Shown here in pieces: positions 54,938-62,568 of a stretch of DNA of 64,000 nucleotides; within the stretch, counting starts at the first letter, position 1; each line of letters starts with the position of its first letter. The DNA comes from Kordia sp965283645. Its GTDB lineage: Bacteria; Bacteroidota; Bacteroidia; Flavobacteriales; Flavobacteriaceae. The notes under the pieces are model-generated. The model saw only the letters and a list, made by a program, of their open reading frames with translations. It ran no database searches and was not told the DNA's origin. The DNA is taken from positions 3,162,001 to 3,226,000 of the forward strand of contig NZ_CBDIPG010000001.1 of the NCBI RefSeq assembly GCF_965283645.1. Reading direction: 5' to 3'. Both the position numbers and the translations under genes were made by a program.

Positions 54938-55111
54938 ATGAAACGAGTGTATAAAGTTATTTTATTATTTATAGCGATCTTCTTGATCGGTATTTTCTCG
55001 TTTGGTAGTTATATTAACTCTTCACTAAAGAAGGAACAAGATACACGAGCTGTTGATATTCAGAAAGATTCCTTGAAAAACGCGTCTATAGATACGTATT
55101 ATTTAAACTAG
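54938..55111 (+). CDS. 57-aa single-span membrane protein
   Basis: Too short for most gene calls. MKRVYKVILLFIAIFLIGIFSFGSYINSS is a membrane segment after a positive N-terminus, followed by a charged soluble tail (KKEQDTRAVDIQKDSLKN) ending in YYLN. The context (gene-free on both sides, codon use like neighbours) supports a real gene. Function unknown. Confidence 0.55.
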   Translation: MKRVYKVILLFIAIFLIGIFSFGSYINSSLKKEQDTRAVDIQKDSLKNASIDTYYLN

Positions 55112-55200
55112 TTTTCTTACTTTTAAGTTATTACTTGATTCTCGATGTTATTATTTTTGAGTTGAGTAAATTTTCCATGCGATAGTTTATTTTTTGTTTT

Positions 55201-55443
55201 ATGATCAATTTTGTAACCGTAGCGACTTTTACCTATCCTTTTGAGTATGCAATTTTACGAATTGTGTTAGATCAGAAAGGAATTACGTATGTGTTTGAAA
55301 ATGAATTGATGTTGAGTGTTTTTCCTTTTTATTCAAATGCTATTGGTGGAATTTCGTTGAAAGTTCATAAAAATGATGTTGAAATTACACAACAAATTTT
55401 AGAAGATTTTGAAAGCAAACAATCACATTTACGAATTGTGTAA
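55201..55443 (+). CDS. DUF2007 family small protein
   Basis: 80 aa. The DUF2007 fold is seen in VTVATFTYPFEYAILRIVLDQKGITYVFENE and the end SLKVHKNDVEITQQILEDF. It is a ferredoxin-like small domain proposed to be involved in signal transduction; role unknown. Stands alone before the large non-coding stretch. Confidence 0.75.
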   Translation: MINFVTVATFTYPFEYAILRIVLDQKGITYVFENELMLSVFPFYSNAIGGISLKVHKNDVEITQQILEDFESKQSHLRIV

Positions 55444-55896
55444 TTGTTGAATGATTTAATGATTAAAAGAAGCGTTGTAAGCGTAGTTCAGCACTATTTG
55501 ATACATAGACAAGCAAATTGATTCACCAATTGGGATTTAGGATGCTACTTTGTGTACTAGGAACGTTTTGTATGTTTTCTTTCTGAGTAGTTTCAAATAG
55601 TATTGACTGATTACCTTCTTTTTTTTTTGCGAAAGCGCTCTATTTTATAACAAACCAAATTGAGTTTTTACCTCACTATTTTCAATTTTAAAAGATCACT
55701 TTTATACAAATGTTATAAACATTAATAATATATATATTTCTTTCTTTTATAAATTTAAAAAAAATAATGATGGTTATTATAGCGTGTGAATAGGTAGCAA
55801 AACTTTTTTAGATTTTGATAGGATTTGTTTTTTATCGAATTTGATGAACAACTTATGAAAAGGGTAATGTGTTCATAGTAAGATTCATTAGCTAGG

Positions 55897-55928
55897 TTAT
55901 CAACAGTTATTAACAACGTTTATACACA
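55897..55928 (+). other. Tandem DnaA-box-like cluster
   Basis: Three 9-mers in 32 bp in the same orientation; one matches the TTATNCACA consensus fully and the other two each differ at one base (A for C at position 6). Confidence 0.45.
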
Positions 55929-56174
55929 GCTTTTTTTTGATAAAAAGTTGGTGAATTATTGTTAACAATCAAGAAAACGATTCTTAATAAGTTTCCAAAA
56001 AAGAAATGCTAACTAAATAGGTTTCCTCAGTTTTTCGTTTGTATTGTAAAATTATTTGAAGCAACAAAATTTTGTTCTTAGTTTTTAGCTACTAGATATC
56101 AACAATTGATGTTAGGTTATAATTACCTCACTGTTAAGTTATTGTAAAATGAAATTAACAACAACTTTTTTCGG

Positions 56175-56201
56175 TTGTTCACAAGTCTATTCATACCTTT
56201 G
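56175..56201 (+). promoter_or_regulatory. Likely promoter of rpiB
   Basis: TTG, 16-nt spacer, TACCTTTG. The -7 element is a perfect TAnnTTTG; spacing is slightly short. It implies a leader of about 110 nt, which contains a tiny frame MKRAC followed by stop at 56230. Confidence 0.5.
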
Positions 56202-56319
56202 TTTTCAACAAACACAACAACTTTATTTTATGAAACGAGCATGTTAAAAATATTATCATTTAATAAATGATTAATAGCGAATATATGTGACCTTTTAAAA
56301 ATAAATAAATAACAAACAC

Positions 56320-56754
56320 ATGAAAAATATTGTCATCGGTAATGATCATGCCGGAACCGACTATAAAAATGCTATTGTAGCACATTTGGAAGCGAAAGGA
56401 TATAGTGTTAAAAACTATGGAACAGATACAAATGATAGTGTAGATTACCCAGATTTTGTGCATCCAGTTGCTTCAGATGTGGAAAGTGGAAAAGTGAAAT
56501 TTGGAATTATTATTTGTGGAAGCGGAAATGGAGCTGCAATGACGGCTAATAAGTATCAAAAGGTACGTGCGGCACTTTGTTGGACCAAAGAGATTGTTGC
56601 TTTAGCTAGGGAACATAATGATGCAAATATTTTGAGTATTCCTGCACGTTTTACGTCAATTCCACAAGCTATTGCTATGGTGGATACTTTTCTGGAAACA
56701 GCATTTGAAGGTGGACGTCACCAACGAAGAGTAACGAAGATTGCTTGTAGTTAA
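56320..56754 (+). CDS. rpiB: Ribose-5-phosphate isomerase B
   Basis: 144 aa. The RpiB pattern: GNDHAGTDYK at 7-16 with Asp 9 and His 10, and the catalytic Cys 66 in IIICGSGNGAAM. Ends with GGRHQRRVTKI. It interconverts ribose-5-phosphate and ribulose-5-phosphate in the cytoplasm. Its terminator is the same hairpin block that is repeated in the adjacent toxin array. Confidence 0.95.
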   Translation: MKNIVIGNDHAGTDYKNAIVAHLEAKGYSVKNYGTDTNDSVDYPDFVHPVASDVESGKVKFGIIICGSGNGAAMTANKYQKVRAALCWTKEIVALAREHNDANILSIPARFTSIPQAIAMVDTFLETAFEGGRHQRRVTKIACS

Positions 56755-56772
56755 TGTTAATAACTAAATAAC

Positions 56773-56790
56773 TATAAGATTTAGAGATAT
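56773..56790. repeat. 18-bp direct repeat, copy 1
   Basis: TATAAGATTTAGAGATAT, identical to the copy at 59021-59038. The two enclose the downstream immunity-type genes and the displaced toxin domain. Confidence 0.55.
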
Positions 56791-56792
56791 TT

Positions 56793-56832
56793 ATATTAAA
56801 AACCCAACTTGTTTAGAGTTGGCGTTTTTTTA
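56793..56832. terminator. Terminator block 1 shared by rpiB and immunity gene
   Basis: The hairpin AACCCAAC...GTTGGCGTT has A and T tracts on both sides and serves the convergent rpiB and 141-aa genes. Its first 30 bp (56793-56822) are identical to part of the 64-bp direct repeats further right. Confidence 0.7.
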
Positions 56833-56848
56833 GGTTATGAATATTTAA

Positions 56849-57274
56849 TTATTTTATTTTTTTAAACCCTGCTTTTTTTATAAATGTATTTTCTAATTTT
56901 AAAATTTCTTCTTCCGACAACTTAATATCTTTACTTATATTAGTTAATACATGATTTAAAAATTTAGTATCAATATTGATAGTTGGATATTTTTCTATAT
57001 AGGCTATAATGTATTGTGGCCAAAACCATTTCCCATCTGTATATATAGAAAGATACCCTATAAAGTCATCATCGTTATAATCATCTGTATCATAATATGG
57101 ATCATTAGCATCTTCTACAAAACCCATCAAAGGAACACATAATTTTCCTTTTTTTAGATAGTTGATAACGTCTTTTCTGTGTGCATTTTCTTGCGTATTA
57201 GAACTTATTAATTCACTAATACTTTTTGCATAGCGTTGATTTTCATGTTCTTTTATAAAACCAAAATATTTCAT
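56849..57274 (-). CDS. Putative immunity protein
   Basis: 141 aa, cytoplasmic, no signal. Begins MKYFGFIKEHENQRYAKSISEL and has ICTDG-like core GYLSIYTDGKWFWPQYIIAYIEKYP. The size, acidic composition and position match immunity proteins of polymorphic toxins, and its frame is preceded by the direct-repeat leader. No toxin partner survives beside it, so it is probably an orphan immunity gene. Function inferred from context. Confidence 0.6.
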   Translation of the reverse strand: MKYFGFIKEHENQRYAKSISELISSNTQENAHRKDVINYLKKGKLCVPLMGFVEDANDPYYDTDDYNDDDFIGYLSIYTDGKWFWPQYIIAYIEKYPTINIDTKFLNHVLTNISKDIKLSEEEILKLENTFIKKAGFKKIK

Positions 57275-57276
57275 AG

Positions 57277-57340
57277 TTTGTTTAGGTTGTGAGATTTAAA
57301 AATATTAAAAACCCAACTTGTTTAGAGTTGGGGTTTTTGG
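57277..57340. repeat. 64-bp direct repeat, copy 1 (terminator plus leader)
   Basis: Begins TTTGTTTAGGTTGTGAGATT and ends in the terminator GTTGGGGTTTTTGG. It matches the copy at 58154-58217 at 63 of 64 positions. It lies between the 108-aa immunity stop and the start of the next gene, so on the minus strand it supplies the terminator of one module and the leader of the next. Confidence 0.85.
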
Positions 57341-57667
57341 TTAAAGTTCTTTTAATTCATAAATACCATTACCATTTATTATAGCTTTTAATGGTATAGG
57401 TCTTCCCATAGAACAGTCTAAGTAAGCTTCTATTTTCAGTGTATCATCATCAATATAGATAATTATAGAAGCTAATTCTCCTGCAAATTGATCATCATTG
57501 ACAGGTACGTTTACTAACCAACAATTTTCTATTAGTTTACCTGGATTATAGATTTTTTTATTTCTTATAAATTCAATAGTAATTGGTTTATAAGTATAAT
57601 ATTCCCTTTGTAAATCGTCCATTAATTTTTTAATGGTTTCATTAATTTTTTCTTTTGTATGTTTCAT
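57341..57667 (-). CDS. Putative immunity protein of the HEXXH toxin module
   Basis: 108 aa from MKHTKEKINETIKKL; the longer frame upstream overlaps the displaced toxin domain. Cytoplasmic, acidic C-terminal half (YIDDDTLKIEAYLDCSMGRP). It begins 1 nt after the last stop of the displaced toxin domain, the arrangement of a cognate toxin-immunity pair. No known immunity family recognised. Confidence 0.6.
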   Translation of the reverse strand: MKHTKEKINETIKKLMDDLQREYYTYKPITIEFIRNKKIYNPGKLIENCWLVNVPVNDDQFAGELASIIIYIDDDTLKIEAYLDCSMGRPIPLKAIINGNGIYELKEL

Positions 57668-57668
57668 T

Positions 57669-58172
57669 TTATAAATCTTTAATTTCAACATTATCTTTAC
57701 CAAAAAACTTTCTTAAATAAGGTTTCTAATGACTGTAAGAATTAATTACATCAATATCATTCATTATATCATCAATACTCCACTTTCCAACCTTTTGAGC
57801 ATTTTGTTTCAATATTTCACCTACAACATTTAATTCATCTAACACCCTTGGTATTTTTTTATAAACAGAAGCTAATTCAGGAAATTCCTTAGTCATTTGA
57901 TACCATAGTTTTAAATGTATTAGTTCATGTTGTATTGTATAAGCAGTAATTTTTATTTTTCCGCCGAATTTATGAATTCCTTGAAAAAAATAGATTGCAG
58001 GTCCATCAAGTACTATTTTATATCTAGAGTTTTTAAAAGTAGCCTTGTGAAAAACTGCAAAAATTGGATTATCATACCATTTTTTATATAATTCTGCAAA
58101 TTCTTGACTGTTTCTATCAATCCAATGTAATTTAGTTCCAAAATGTTTTTCGATTTGTTTAGGTTGTGAGAT
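57669..58172 (-). pseudogene. Displaced HEXXH metallopeptidase toxin C-terminal domain
   Basis: No start codon: the frame begins directly after a TAA and reads ISQPKQIEKHFGTKLHW. It contains a zinc-protease motif HELIH at 57915-57929 within TAYTIQHELIHLKLWYQ, in a sequence typical of C-terminal toxin tips. An internal TAG lies at codon 149 (57726-57728), after which IKDL and a final TAA lead straight to the immunity gene. This is a toxin tip cut off from its carrier and decaying. Confidence 0.65.
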
Positions 58173-58217
58173 TTAAAAATATTAAAACCCCAACTTGTTT
58201 AGAGTTGGGGTTTTTGG
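58154..58217. repeat. 64-bp direct repeat, copy 2 (terminator plus leader)
   Basis: 63/64 identical to copy 1. It overlaps the 5' end of the displaced toxin frame and directly follows the stop of the 111-aa gene. The pair of copies flanks exactly one toxin-tip/immunity module. Confidence 0.85.
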
Positions 58218-58224
58218 TTAAAAG

Positions 58225-58560
58225 TTATTCATCTAAAGTGTATACAGCTTCAAGAAATAGTTGATATCTAGCAGGTTGTTTTTCACCATGTGAAAATATT
58301 AGGAGATAATTGTCATCTAAAATATAATACAATCCTAAGTTTGATTCTTTAGATCTATACGTATTAGATGAAGTAATTACTATTTGATTGAATTCTTCTT
58401 CAGAAAATATATCCTTTAAATTTTTAAATTTATTTTTAACTAAATCCCATATTTTAAATGTTTTGTGATATCCTTTTATAGTAAATTCTTTTTTTTCTTT
58501 ATATAATGGATCTCCTAAACCATCATATAATTTTTCAGTATTATTATGTATTAATTTCAT
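58225..58560 (-). CDS. Putative immunity protein
   Basis: 111 aa, cytoplasmic. MKLIHNNTEKLYDGLGDPLYKEKKEF followed by a mixed alpha/beta region. No family recognised. It begins 6 nt after the preceding gene and ends at the terminator in the direct repeat, as in the other modules. Immunity role inferred from location. Confidence 0.55.
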   Translation of the reverse strand: MKLIHNNTEKLYDGLGDPLYKEKKEFTIKGYHKTFKIWDLVKNKFKNLKDIFSEEEFNQIVITSSNTYRSKESNLGLYYILDDNYLLIFSHGEKQPARYQLFLEAVYTLDE

Positions 58561-58566
58561 AGTTTA

Positions 58567-58896
58567 CTAATTCTCCTTTTTATCCCAGATTTTATCAATT
58601 GGATTCCATTCAAAAGTATCTGAATAATCTTCCATGATTATTTTTTCAATTCCATTTTTAAAATCTTTAGAAACTATAATTGGAAATTCCCCCATCAAAT
58701 ATATTGTTCCATTTTGATCGCATTCAATTGTTCCGTTGTCATCAGAATTATGGTAAAATCCAATAGGAAAAGTTAATACATTGTTTTTAAGTGATGGTTT
58801 TTCTAAATATGATTTTATTTTGAGTCTTTTTTTTGAAATTTCTTTTAGATTCAATGTTCCTGTAAAGGTTTTATCTGAATCAGTAGTTTGTACCAT
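58567..58896 (-). CDS. Putative immunity protein, probably damaged at the 5' end
   Basis: 109 aa from the first in-frame ATG. The frame is open 34 codons further upstream and reads like protein (KIKYFNKLPKFLKEFLYEYG), but has no start there. An out-of-frame ATG at 58967 would begin MIKIKYFNKLPKF if one base were added, which suggests a 1-nt deletion just after the original start. The rest (GFYHNSDDNGTIECDQNGTIYLMGEF) is intact. Confidence 0.5.
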   Translation of the reverse strand: MVQTTDSDKTFTGTLNLKEISKKRLKIKSYLEKPSLKNNVLTFPIGFYHNSDDNGTIECDQNGTIYLMGEFPIIVSKDFKNGIEKIIMEDYSDTFEWNPIDKIWDKKEN

Positions 58897-59020
58897 TAAG
58901 TCTCCATATTCATATAAAAACTCTTTTAGAAATTTAGGTAATTTATTGAAATACTTTATTTTATCATACTTATATACTTTCTGAATAGCTAAAAGTAGTT
59001 AAATTTTAGATGTTCATAAT

Positions 59021-59038
59021 TATAAGATTTAGAGATAT
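59021..59038. repeat. 18-bp direct repeat, copy 2
   Basis: TATAAGATTTAGAGATAT, identical to the copy next to the rpiB terminator. It lies just downstream of the stop of the 142-aa immunity gene, where the other modules carry their terminator block. Confidence 0.55.
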
Positions 59039-59046
59039 AAAAAATA

Positions 59047-59475
59047 TTATTCTATTGATAAATACATTGGTTTATTTTCAGAAATACATTCTTTACAAAT
59101 ACTTATAATTAAAAAATAATCATTTATTAACCTATGTTCAGGGTTAGTAAATCTAAGATCTAATGAATATGTTTTATTTTGCCATATAATATCTTTATGT
59201 GCAGGTTTTTCTGAAGATTTATACTTAATAAGTTTTTTATTAAATTCACGCTCAAAAATAAATTTTATGCTTGAAATTTCTGCATTTGTTAAAATATGAT
59301 CATGAAACAATTCATCTACTTTTGAACCTAATATTTCACGAAGTAATTCTTGATAAAGAGGAACCAAGGTACTGTAACTTTCACTAATACCAAACATTTT
59401 ATATTTTACATTATTATAAAAGTCTAAAGGTGTCAATTTTTCTGTTTTTATATTACTTATACTTATTGCTTTCAT
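59047..59475 (-). CDS. Putative immunity protein of the 319-aa toxin
   Basis: 142 aa, cytoplasmic. Overlaps the toxin-like gene by 4 nt (ATGA), the coupling expected for a toxin/immunity pair. MKAISISNIKTEKLTPLDFYNNVKYK at the start, mixed fold; ends with KECISENKPMYLSIE. Unrecognised family; its job is inferred from coupling. Confidence 0.65.
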   Translation of the reverse strand: MKAISISNIKTEKLTPLDFYNNVKYKMFGISESYSTLVPLYQELLREILGSKVDELFHDHILTNAEISSIKFIFEREFNKKLIKYKSSEKPAHKDIIWQNKTYSLDLRFTNPEHRLINDYFLIISICKECISENKPMYLSIE

Positions 59476-60431
59476 TGAGATTCTTTTAAAAATTTAATTA
59501 TTACTTCATCTGGAGTAATTTGTTGTTTTACATTTTCTACTACTACTTTGGTAAACCCATTTTCTTTAGCCCATTTTCCTCCAAAGGTGGAAAAAGCAGA
59601 CTTTTCTATATCTCCTCCATTTTGTTTCATTGCTTTCCAAAATTGCTTTAATAGAATAGATTCACCTCCATAATTTTTATACAATCTTGAATCTTTTATA
59701 TAAAGATCAATAGTACCGTCTACATTACCAAATTTTTTATTTTTCTTAAAGAAAGCTAATGCATCATCTAGCATTATTTTACCTAAACCTGAAAGTTCAT
59801 CTGTAATAGATTTTGGAATAGCAAAATCAACATATAATAAATCTTCTCCATCTTTTATAGGTAATTTGTAAGTCTTTCCAAATTGCTTATTAGCAAGAGA
59901 AACTTCACTATAAATATTTATTTTTTTATTTTTATAAAAAAGACGATATTCTATTTTTCTATTTTTATTTGATCTTATTATTTTACCAATAACAGTACCA
60001 GAATCGTCTATCAGTTCTAATTTTGTAACACCTCCATTTTTTGGTATTGTTCCTAATTTTTCAGGATATTTTAACTTAATTTTATTTCTTGATGTATTTA
60101 ATTTACCTACATTATCCATATACTTATTCAAAGCTTCATCACCAGATAATTTTGGATATCTTTCAGTAGCATCATTCATATATCTAGCCATTTGTTCAGC
60201 AGCTTCATCTTCAGTAAGTCCTGTATTATATACAATACTATTATCTGCTTCATCAACAATTTTATATTTTCCTTGTTTATCAGATATTGGAATTATACAT
60301 GCTAAAGTGATAGAAGTATTTTTAGCTTTTACCAACTTTAAACCAGCTTGATTTAATAATTCCTTCAGTTCTTTTCTTTTCTTTCTTCTTTTTTCCCATG
60401 CATACATGAGAATTTTTAATAGTTTTCTCAT
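59472..60431 (-). CDS. Toxin-like protein, probably a detached C-terminal tip with its own start
   Basis: 319 aa. The first 45 residues (RKKRKELKELLNQAGLKLVK, then ITLACIIPI) resemble the last 40 residues of the carrier encoded just upstream (AARDKITNAGLKPTKVND, then ITFCPIK). This suggests a tip module that once sat on a carrier of the same type. The C-terminal third (GGESILLKQFWKAMKQNGGD ... AFSTFGGKWAKENGFTKVVV) has the look of a toxin tip domain. The basic N-terminus is not a signal peptide. Starts 6 nt after the carrier stop. Activity unknown. Confidence 0.6.
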   Translation of the reverse strand: MRKLLKILMYAWEKRRKKRKELKELLNQAGLKLVKAKNTSITLACIIPISDKQGKYKIVDEADNSIVYNTGLTEDEAAEQMARYMNDATERYPKLSGDEALNKYMDNVGKLNTSRNKIKLKYPEKLGTIPKNGGVTKLELIDDSGTVIGKIIRSNKNRKIEYRLFYKNKKINIYSEVSLANKQFGKTYKLPIKDGEDLLYVDFAIPKSITDELSGLGKIMLDDALAFFKKNKKFGNVDGTIDLYIKDSRLYKNYGGESILLKQFWKAMKQNGGDIEKSAFSTFGGKWAKENGFTKVVVENVKQQITPDEVIIKFLKESQ

Positions 60432-60437
60432 TGTATG

Positions 60438-62450
60438 TTATTTTATTGGGCAAAAGGTGATGGCATTTCCAGCATCATTTACTTTTGTAGGTTTGAGTCC
60501 TGCATTGGTAATTTTATCTCTAGCTGCTTTACTTGGGAATAGTTTTTCAAAAGCAGTATCAATGTATTTATTAGCAGCTTTTAAAAGGTCATCAATCCAA
60601 TTGTCTAGTTTTTTAAGTAATTCAGGAAGTTGTTTGGCTACCTTTTTTAGATTTTTAAATAATCTCGTAATAAGATTAATAGAAAATTTACCAACTTTAA
60701 TAATTCCTTTTGTTACAGTAACTGGAGCTTTTATTATACCTCGTAATAAATCATAATACCCTTTAAATGTTGCACGAGTTGCTGTTTGAATGGTACTAGC
60801 ACCACCTGTTACCAGTGTAAATAAAACTTCACTAATAATAAAACCTGTTAAATATCCAGTTGCATATCCGTATTGCTCTACGGAAATACTAGTTAAATAA
60901 GATTTGGTTTTGTTTTTTACTTTTTCAGGATATAAAATATTAGCAATAACTGTAAGAGCTTGTTTGTTACTCCATGCAATAAAAGCTGTTATATTTTTTA
61001 AAGAGAATAAATTGTATACTACTTCTAAAAAGTTTTCATATAATTCAAAAAACATACTAAATGTTTGAGAAGTATTGTTTTTTAAACTTCTTTTTACCCT
61101 TTCATATGCAGCCATCCCTTTTAATAACATGCTTATTAGTTGTATAATTCCAGTAACAAAATCTACAAGGCTATTATGTAATCCAATGATATATGCGTTT
61201 AAATGCAGATATATTTTTTTTACAACTGCTACTAGTATGTATTTATCTTTTAATTTGTTTAAAGCAGTTTCAGTTACTTCTTTTACATGAATTTTTGTTT
61301 GAGTTAATGAATCATAAACACCTTTTAACTTAGCCTTAGCTTTTGATTTTAATTGTTTAATTTGAAGTTTATCAATACAATTATCTAATTCTAACTCTAG
61401 TTTTGTTATGTCTTCATTGAATTTACTCAACATGATATCAGCTGTGAGATCTTTTAAAGCTTTTTCATTAGTGGCTTCCATCCTTTTAATCTCATCATAA
61501 CCGTATAGGAAAGGATCAAAATTTGGATTTTCTTTCCCCATATTATCATGTGCTTTCCATGTGTTAATATCATTAGATCTTAGATTTACATGAATTAATT
61601 GTGTAAGTTTATCAAGTCCTTGAGCTGTTAAATCCATTGACCATTCAGGTATTCTACTAAAAACCCCAAGTTGTTTATTAACATGGTAGTAGTTTCTATC
61701 TTCAAAGCTTTCTGCAATTACTTCTTCAAATTGTTTGGTAGTGATAGACACACTATAAAGTTTGCATAAGTATGTCAAAGTACTGTAATGATCATGTTTT
61801 AGTTTTTCAACTTGTATATTATTTCCAAAACGAGCTCTAAATACTGTTCCAAAGAGATTTGAACCTAAGTTATTTTCTATAAAAATGACAATTTCATTTT
61901 CTAAAGGTGTGTGTAATTTATTAAACGCTTGTTCTAATTTGAAACCATCATTTGATATCATAATAATGATAGAAATATTTTCCTCCGCTAATAATTCATC
62001 TAAATCGAAAAGAATAGGTGCTAAAACTTTTTTTCTAGTTTCTTCAAAAGGTGTAATTTTTTGAGGTTTATTAATGGTAAATACTACTGGTTGAAGCTCA
62101 TCAGCATCTAAAATATGTGCATAATATTCTTCATTGTAAATAGCTATTGGTCTATCTATTTGATTTGGTAATCCATTGATAGTTCGAGTATGTTCAGTAA
62201 TCGTTACTCCATTAATTTTTGCAAGATATTCTTCAAAAAAACTAGTTGAATATTGTTGATAGTTTTCACCATATACTACTGAAGCAGTAGTTATATTGTC
62301 ATCAAGCTTTACTTTTACATATATTCCTACTCCTTCAACTCCTCCTATAGTATCATCTTCAATTTTAATATCATCATTAAAAAGCGTAATACGATCATAA
62401 GGTCTGTATATCTCATTAAAATTCTTTAATCCGTATTCGTATGCATACAT
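60438..62450 (-). CDS. Polymorphic toxin carrier protein
   Basis: 670 aa. The N-terminal 300 residues are a mixed domain (LADELQPVVFTINKPQK, ENISIIIMISNDGFKLEQAF). A helical coiled part follows (about 330-440). A conserved-looking hydrophobic region at about 540-580 (VEQYGYATGYLTGFIISEVLF) is of the sort found before the toxin tip of polymorphic toxins of this phylum. The protein ends shortly after (NAGLKPTKVNDAGNAITFCP), with no toxin domain of its own. It may be a carrier whose tip was lost or exchanged, or it may act with the next gene product. Confidence 0.55.
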   Translation of the reverse strand: MYAYEYGLKNFNEIYRPYDRITLFNDDIKIEDDTIGGVEGVGIYVKVKLDDNITTASVVYGENYQQYSTSFFEEYLAKINGVTITEHTRTINGLPNQIDRPIAIYNEEYYAHILDADELQPVVFTINKPQKITPFEETRKKVLAPILFDLDELLAEENISIIIMISNDGFKLEQAFNKLHTPLENEIVIFIENNLGSNLFGTVFRARFGNNIQVEKLKHDHYSTLTYLCKLYSVSITTKQFEEVIAESFEDRNYYHVNKQLGVFSRIPEWSMDLTAQGLDKLTQLIHVNLRSNDINTWKAHDNMGKENPNFDPFLYGYDEIKRMEATNEKALKDLTADIMLSKFNEDITKLELELDNCIDKLQIKQLKSKAKAKLKGVYDSLTQTKIHVKEVTETALNKLKDKYILVAVVKKIYLHLNAYIIGLHNSLVDFVTGIIQLISMLLKGMAAYERVKRSLKNNTSQTFSMFFELYENFLEVVYNLFSLKNITAFIAWSNKQALTVIANILYPEKVKNKTKSYLTSISVEQYGYATGYLTGFIISEVLFTLVTGGASTIQTATRATFKGYYDLLRGIIKAPVTVTKGIIKVGKFSINLITRLFKNLKKVAKQLPELLKKLDNWIDDLLKAANKYIDTAFEKLFPSKAARDKITNAGLKPTKVNDAGNAITFCPIK

Positions 62451-62568
62451 GATTTTATTTTTTTAAATATTTGTATTTAGATTCCTGTCAAAATTTGACA
62501 CTAGAAAAGTTGTCCCGAACCTAGTTCGGGACTCACTTTTTCAATAAAAATCTATGATTAATTAAAGG
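62451..62568. other. Intergenic hairpins between carrier and large protein
   Basis: Two palindromes: TGTCAAAATTTGACA (62496-62510) and a 9-bp stem GTCCCGAAC/GTTCGGGAC (62512-62532). The second on the minus strand is followed by a weak T tract, so it may be the terminator of the large gene to the right. Confidence 0.45.

Larger units (their letters stand above)
55444..56319. other. 876-bp AT-rich gene-free region, candidate replication origin
   Basis: No open reading frame of substance. From 55897 to 55928 three DnaA-box-like 9-mers lie in tandem: TTATCAACA (55897), TTATTAACA (55907) and TTATACACA (55920, perfect TTATNCACA). Further weak matches are TTGTTAACA (55959) and TTGTTCACA (56175). 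To the left is a very AT-rich stretch (about 55690-55770) that could melt. The right end carries the promoter and leader of rpiB. parS-like sites 35 kb away support an origin-proximal location. dnaA itself is not in the window. Confidence 0.4.

Noticed and set aside
56773..59038. CRISPR-like array from repeated blocks
   Set aside because: Repeats are 18-64 bp, spaced by whole genes, not by short regular spacers; no cas genes are present.
62512..62532. Perfect hairpin GTCCCGAAC-CTA-GTTCGGGAC as a possible attachment site
   Set aside because: No integrase, no matching second copy and no tRNA nearby; better explained as a terminator or dispersed palindrome.
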